Notes under the pieces: generated by a model
Told to the model about the DNA's origin: nothing
What the model saw: only the letters and a program-made list of their open reading frames with translations
Databases searched by the model: none
Shown: positions 60,384 to 64,000 of the stretch, piece after piece
Layout: each line of letters begins with the position of its first letter
How positions within the stretch are numbered: the first letter of the stretch is position 1
Program-made: the position numbers and the translations under genes
DNA from: Imhoffiella fuscus
Lineage (GTDB): Bacteria; Pseudomonadota; Gammaproteobacteria; Chromatiales; Chromatiaceae
DNA length: 64,000 nt
Assembly: GCF_042682685.1 (NCBI RefSeq)
Contig: NZ_JBHUHX010000061.1
Location: forward strand, 1-64,000
Reading direction: 5' to 3'

Positions 60384-61721
60384 TCATTCATCGTGCGCCT
60401 GGGGCAAACGGATCATACAGACTCTCGCCGTATCGGCGCCATCTATCATGCTTTCGCTGCACAACATCAATTGCTCTTTGTTCTCTTCGAACAATCGAGC
60501 CGCATAAATCAGAGCACGATAGGCTTCGCTATCCGCTTTCCACAGAAAAAAACTGCCAGCCATCCAATAATTGGATGAGCCGACGAAACCCGCCGCGAGA
60601 TCGATTCGATGACCGACATCGGACAACCAGAAAATAACCGAGAGGATAGAAAAAAAACCAAATGAAGAAACGAGAATTCTACGTATCGCCTTCTTGCTCA
60701 GACGAGGAAGACGTGGCAGACGCACGACAAAATGGCTTACAGGTTTCGATCCTTGATATAAGGATTCAAGCGCTTGGGCATCTTTTTGGCGTAAGGCATC
60801 CTCCACATCGGATAGCGAGTCGAGCGACCAAGTGTCGATCGTTTCGCGCATCCGGGCGCAATACTCGGACATGCGTTTCTGACGTGCCTCGAACAGCCAG
60901 GTCCCATCGCTCTGATTTCCTGGCTCGCCCAGGGTCAACCATTCCGCACCTGCCGACAGATAGGCCCATGCGATCGCGGAATCAGGAGAGTGGGCAAAGA
61001 TTGGCTGACCACGAGCCTCCGCGTCTCTGAGGATATCGTCAGCTGGAATCTCGGTCAGCAAGGTCATACGACCATAATCCCGCCTCAGTGCAGCCGCCAA
61101 TTCTTGAGCGGCGACCTCTTGTGTCAAGCGGTTGATCAGCAAGTAAGACCCGTAAAACGGCTGAGGAAGTCCGGCGCGCAACCGCGTGATAGTGGTCAAG
61201 AGATCGGGAAGCGCCTCAAATTCCCTTGGTACGCAAGAGAATGGAATCAGCACTCGATGCGCGGCGGCCAGGGCGTTGCGCGTCAGCAGGTCCATCGAAG
61301 GAGGGCAGTCGAGAAGCACGTAATCGAAATTCTGCGACTTGAGCAGAGCCTGATAAAGGCGAGTCTGGCTATCGCCCATCATGGCAAGCTCGTTCTCGAC
61401 ATTGCTCAGTTCGGCCGAAGCCGATGCAAGATAGAGATCGGCAACCCGGGTCTCGATCATCATACTCCGGTCGAGAGACGCCTCGAGTAAGATGCGTCGG
61501 GTGCCTCCTCGACCCAAGGCCCCAGCCCCCATGAGACGAGTCGCCTTTGCCTCAGGATCGAGATCGATAACCAAAACCGAACGCCCGGTCGCAACCAACG
61601 AAAGCGCCAGATTGACGACAAGCGTCGTCGCACCTGAGCCTTCCCTGGGGTCGACGACAGCGACGATCTCGGTAGAAAGCCGCCCCCCCCCTGGCCAAAT
61701 GCTCATCGCCTCATCTTCCAT
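60384..61721 (-). CDS. ParA-like protein with a degenerate P-loop and a C-terminal membrane tail
   Basis: A 445-residue protein. The N-terminal 260 residues follow the ParA/BcsQ fold: DLDPEAKATRLMG, VLLDCPPSMDLLTRNALAA and the ParA-type VPREFEALPDLL. The P-loop reads DPREGSGATTL (24-34): Ala31 stands where the canonical GKT lysine belongs and Arg26-Glu27 replace the signature KG. Similar GATT loops occur in CpaE/TadZ pilus-positioning proteins. After a helical linker, residues about 343-392 hold one strong and one weaker hydrophobic segment (SSFGFFSILSVIFWL; YWMAGSFFLW), then a short Cys-containing tail. The start at 61721 has GGGAGG six nt upstream; in-frame ATGs also exist at 61769 and 61706. 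A run of nine G (61691-61683) lies in codons 11-13. Confidence 0.75.
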   Translation of the reverse strand: MEDEAMSIWPGGGRLSTEIVAVVDPREGSGATTLVVNLALSLVATGRSVLVIDLDPEAKATRLMGAGALGRGGTRRILLEASLDRSMMIETRVADLYLASASAELSNVENELAMMGDSQTRLYQALLKSQNFDYVLLDCPPSMDLLTRNALAAAHRVLIPFSCVPREFEALPDLLTTITRLRAGLPQPFYGSYLLINRLTQEVAAQELAAALRRDYGRMTLLTEIPADDILRDAEARGQPIFAHSPDSAIAWAYLSAGAEWLTLGEPGNQSDGTWLFEARQKRMSEYCARMRETIDTWSLDSLSDVEDALRQKDAQALESLYQGSKPVSHFVVRLPRLPRLSKKAIRRILVSSFGFFSILSVIFWLSDVGHRIDLAAGFVGSSNYWMAGSFFLWKADSEAYRALIYAARLFEENKEQLMLCSESMIDGADTARVCMIRLPQAHDE

Positions 61722-62042
61722 CCGCATCCTCCCGTCAACGTCCGCATGAGGTTGCCGCAGCATCCCCATACAAGGACTTAGCTCACGAAATCGTCACAAA
61801 AACGGGGCCCCTTGCCACATCCGTCAATGTTATCCAATATCATGGACGGTGCAGGGTCCACCGAGACTCGCATGATATGCTTAGTTGCTCTCCGAAGATA
61901 AGCATCTAGGATGCTGCCAACTTACGATCATATCCCATCGGAATACAATTAAAAAAGCCACATAGAAAATCATTGTTATTCGAGATATTCGGCACAAACA
62001 AGCCGGCATCAATCATCAAACAAAATCAATATTATTGAAGCC
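61722..62042. other. Divergent promoter region between the ParA-like operon and the ABC transporter
   Basis: 321 bp, distinctly richer in A and T towards 61900-62042 than the rest of the window. It must hold promoters for both divergent operons. Several TATTAT/AATATT-like stretches are present, but no single -35/-10 pair stands out, and no clear regulator palindrome was found. Confidence 0.5.
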
Positions 62043-63905
62043 ATGAAGAGCGACCTGGAAATAGAATTTAATCAGCTTCCCAAATCATTGTCAGCAGGAT
62101 TTGGCGCGGTTGGCATATTTTCATTTCTCATTGCACTCGGCGCTCTCGTTCCAGCAGTATACATGCTTCAAGTCATGGATCGAGTGCTAAATAGTCGCAG
62201 CGAACCAACGCTATATGCATTGACCGGCCTGACATTATTCATCATTTTTCTGATAGGGGTCATGATGTTCGCACGCGCTAGATTGATGGCGCGTCTCGCA
62301 AACAAATTCGATGACAAAATCGGACCACGTATTTTCGAACTGATATTTCGTATTGGCTTGGAACAACCGGCAAAAACGTCGCTTCAACCCTTTGAAGATC
62401 TCATCACGATTCGCAATTTTCTCGCGGGAAGCACCCTTATCGCACTCATGGATGCACCATTCATCCCCCTATTCCTGATCGCTCTCTACTTAATACACCC
62501 CTGGATTGGAATCACTGTTTTAGTATTTGGAGTCATGAATGGTATATTAGCACTAATCAACAGCTCGCGAACCCGAAAAGCCATACGCGAAGCACAACAG
62601 GAAGGCCGTAAATCCAGGGATTTCATGCTCAACAGCCTGCGCAACGCGGACGCCGTTCAATCCATGGGAATGATCGAATCATTGCGATTGCGTTGGCTTC
62701 ACAATCATCTCGGAGAGTCGGCGGAGCAATCCCGCAGCAGCGATATCAGCAGTATCTACAGCACGGCATCGCGCTCGCTCAGCAGCATGGCACGAATCGT
62801 CACCATGGCCGTCGCAGCCTATCTCATCCTCAAGCTGGAACTATCTCCAGGCGCGATGATCGCTTCGCTGATCTTGAGCGGCCGGGCACTTGGACCACTG
62901 CAAACACTGATCGCCAGTTGGCCGCAAATGACCGAAAGCCGCTTGGCCTATCAGCGATTGCGCGAACTCCTACAGCAATTCCCAGCGCGAGAGCGCCAGA
63001 TTCGACTACCAGAACCGGAAGGCGAGGTGCGTGTCGAAGGCGTTTTCGCTGGACCGGGACATCAACGCGGCACAGGAGATCCCCCGATACTCAGAGGCAT
63101 CAGCCTCATCATCAAGCCAGGAGAAACGCTGGCGATTCTTGGTCCCAGTGGTTCGGGAAAGACGACCCTTGCGCGCATCATACTCGGACTCTGGCCAACC
63201 TTATCCGGACGCGTCCGTTTGGATGGCGCCGATGTCCGCCACTGGGATCCTCTGCAATTTGGACGCTACGTCGGATATCTGCCGCAGGACGTCCAACTCT
63301 TCCCCGGCAGCATCGCGGACAATATCGCACGGTTTGGCCGCATTCGCTCCGAAAAGGTGGTCACCGCAGCGAAACTCGCCGGCGTCCACCAGGTGATATT
63401 GAATCTCGGCAAGGGATATCTCACCGAGGTCGGCCCAGGAGGTCTCATGCTGTCTGCGGGCCAACGACAACGGATAGGACTGGCTCGAGCACTGTACGAT
63501 CTTCCCAAGCTGGTGGTCATGGACGAACCGAACTCGAATCTCGATGAAGAAGGGCACGCGGCCTTGATGCAGGCGGTCGATGCGCTGAAGGAAAGAGGGT
63601 CGAGCGTCATTTTCATCAGTCATCGCCGAAGTATCCTCAGCAAAGCCGACAAAGTGTTCGTCATACACAACGGCCAATCGCGCTTTTTCGGTACCCGATC
63701 GGAGTTTTACGCAAACTTCGCGGGTAACAATGACCCGGGCGCCGATGGAGTCGATCTATCGGGTCGCCCGGTGCTGGAACAGCAGACGCCCCTCGCTGCG
63801 CTCTCATCTGAAAACATCAGAGTCAAACTCCCAAATCCCGAGCCAATCGATGACTACGATCTAGGTGCCGCCCTAACTCAATGGAGACCGATCCGTGTTT
63901 CCTAA
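62043..63905 (+). CDS. Type I secretion system ABC transporter/permease (PrtD/HasD type)
   Basis: A 620-residue half-transporter for type I secretion at the inner membrane. The membrane domain (about 20-290) starts GIFSFLIALGALVPAVYMLQVMDRVLNSRSEPTL, shown in parts, which is typical of PrtD. No C39 peptidase-like domain precedes it. The ATPase domain (about 330-580) has Walker A GPSGSGKTT near 368, a Q-loop in GYLPQDVQLFPGSI, the signature LSAGQRQRIGLARAL near 470 (Ala in place of the usual Gly), Walker B LVVMDEPNSNLD near 491 and the switch His in FISHRRS. About 50 polar residues follow the ATPase domain. The next gene starts at a GTG inside its stop. No RTX-type substrate gene is in view. 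Confidence 0.92.
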   Translation: MKSDLEIEFNQLPKSLSAGFGAVGIFSFLIALGALVPAVYMLQVMDRVLNSRSEPTLYALTGLTLFIIFLIGVMMFARARLMARLANKFDDKIGPRIFELIFRIGLEQPAKTSLQPFEDLITIRNFLAGSTLIALMDAPFIPLFLIALYLIHPWIGITVLVFGVMNGILALINSSRTRKAIREAQQEGRKSRDFMLNSLRNADAVQSMGMIESLRLRWLHNHLGESAEQSRSSDISSIYSTASRSLSSMARIVTMAVAAYLILKLELSPGAMIASLILSGRALGPLQTLIASWPQMTESRLAYQRLRELLQQFPARERQIRLPEPEGEVRVEGVFAGPGHQRGTGDPPILRGISLIIKPGETLAILGPSGSGKTTLARIILGLWPTLSGRVRLDGADVRHWDPLQFGRYVGYLPQDVQLFPGSIADNIARFGRIRSEKVVTAAKLAGVHQVILNLGKGYLTEVGPGGLMLSAGQRQRIGLARALYDLPKLVVMDEPNSNLDEEGHAALMQAVDALKERGSSVIFISHRRSILSKADKVFVIHNGQSRFFGTRSEFYANFAGNNDPGADGVDLSGRPVLEQQTPLAALSSENIRVKLPNPEPIDDYDLGAALTQWRPIRVS

Positions 63906-64000
63906 ACCGTCATCCTCACGTGATTTGATCAAGCCGCCAGATCTTTATCCAGAAAAAACCGTCGAGCTGGGCGACTATCTTGAACTGCCCAAGGTAACGC
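63895..64000 (+). CDS. Start of a probable type I secretion membrane fusion protein (truncated by the window)
   Basis: From a GTG at 63895, overlapping the transporter stop by 11 bp, 35 codons are open to the window end: MFPKPSSSRDLIKPPDLY then PEKTVELGDYLELPKV. This is a polar cytoplasmic N-terminus with no domain visible yet. In PrtD-type operons the gene after the ABC transporter encodes the HlyD/PrtE membrane fusion protein, so that is the expected identity. The assignment rests on position only. Confidence 0.5.
   Translation, partial: MFPKPSSSRDLIKPPDLYPEKTVELGDYLELPKVT

Overview
This window comes from a GC-rich gammaproteobacterium, most likely a purple sulfur bacterium of the Chromatiaceae or a close sulfur-oxidising relative. 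The clearest ecological marker is aprBA (dissimilatory APS reductase). It sits in a gammaproteobacterial housekeeping background: spoT-rpoZ-gmk-yicC, rph-rdgB-yggS-proC-yggT-yggU, dut-coaBC-radC-rpmB-rpmG, and pilGHIJ-chpA / gshB / tonB / yqgE-ruvX-pyrR-pyrB-pyrC'. The taxon is an inference from gene content; no rRNA gene is present.

Layout. 1-900 is a low-GC accessory edge: a truncated unknown gene whose 3' end reads through an IS200/IS605- or REP-like double hairpin, and a fossil resembling the N-terminus of an integron-type integrase. Next come a tRNA-Asn with its own promoter and terminator, aspC, uvrB, a secreted glutamine cyclotransferase, a GmhA-type isomerase, a lipoprotein alpha-carbonic anhydrase, a DUF1992 protein and a frameshifted iron-sulfur oxidoreductase. 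Then follow a Cache-domain chemoreceptor, aprBA, a DUF423 membrane protein and rsmE. 15.2-34 kb is a type IV pilus block: a compact Pil-Chp chemosensory operon without a PilK methyltransferase, then gshB, an apbE lipoprotein, tonB and a pyrimidine operon whose dihydroorotase homologue lacks its metal ligands, then pilT-pilU. 34-53 kb is core metabolism and information processing (purKE, spoT, rpoZ, gmk, rph, rdgB, proC, pyrE, argB, dut, coaBC, radC, rpmBG). Interspersed are an orphan Ser/Thr kinase, an orphan ParS/Xre-type antitoxin and a TauE/SafE-like membrane protein. 53-57.5 kb holds an unusual two-gene operon of a penicillin-acylase-type Ntn hydrolase and a HyuA-type hydantoinase/oxoprolinase subunit. 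hemF follows.

The right end (58.5-64 kb) is the best candidate for something undescribed. A three-gene minus-strand operon encodes a ParA-like protein with a degenerate P-loop and a membrane-anchored tail, an exported SPOR-domain protein, and a MinD/FlhG-like ATPase with an intact P-loop. It diverges from a PrtD-type type I secretion ABC transporter and the first codons of the next gene, probably its membrane fusion protein. The arrangement suggests, but does not prove, a spatially positioned type I secretion machine.

Other structures of note are a roughly 70-bp dispersed repeat that begins inside the stop codons of both gmk and dut, seven exact copies of TAGCTGG upstream of pyrE, and several perfect intergenic hairpins.
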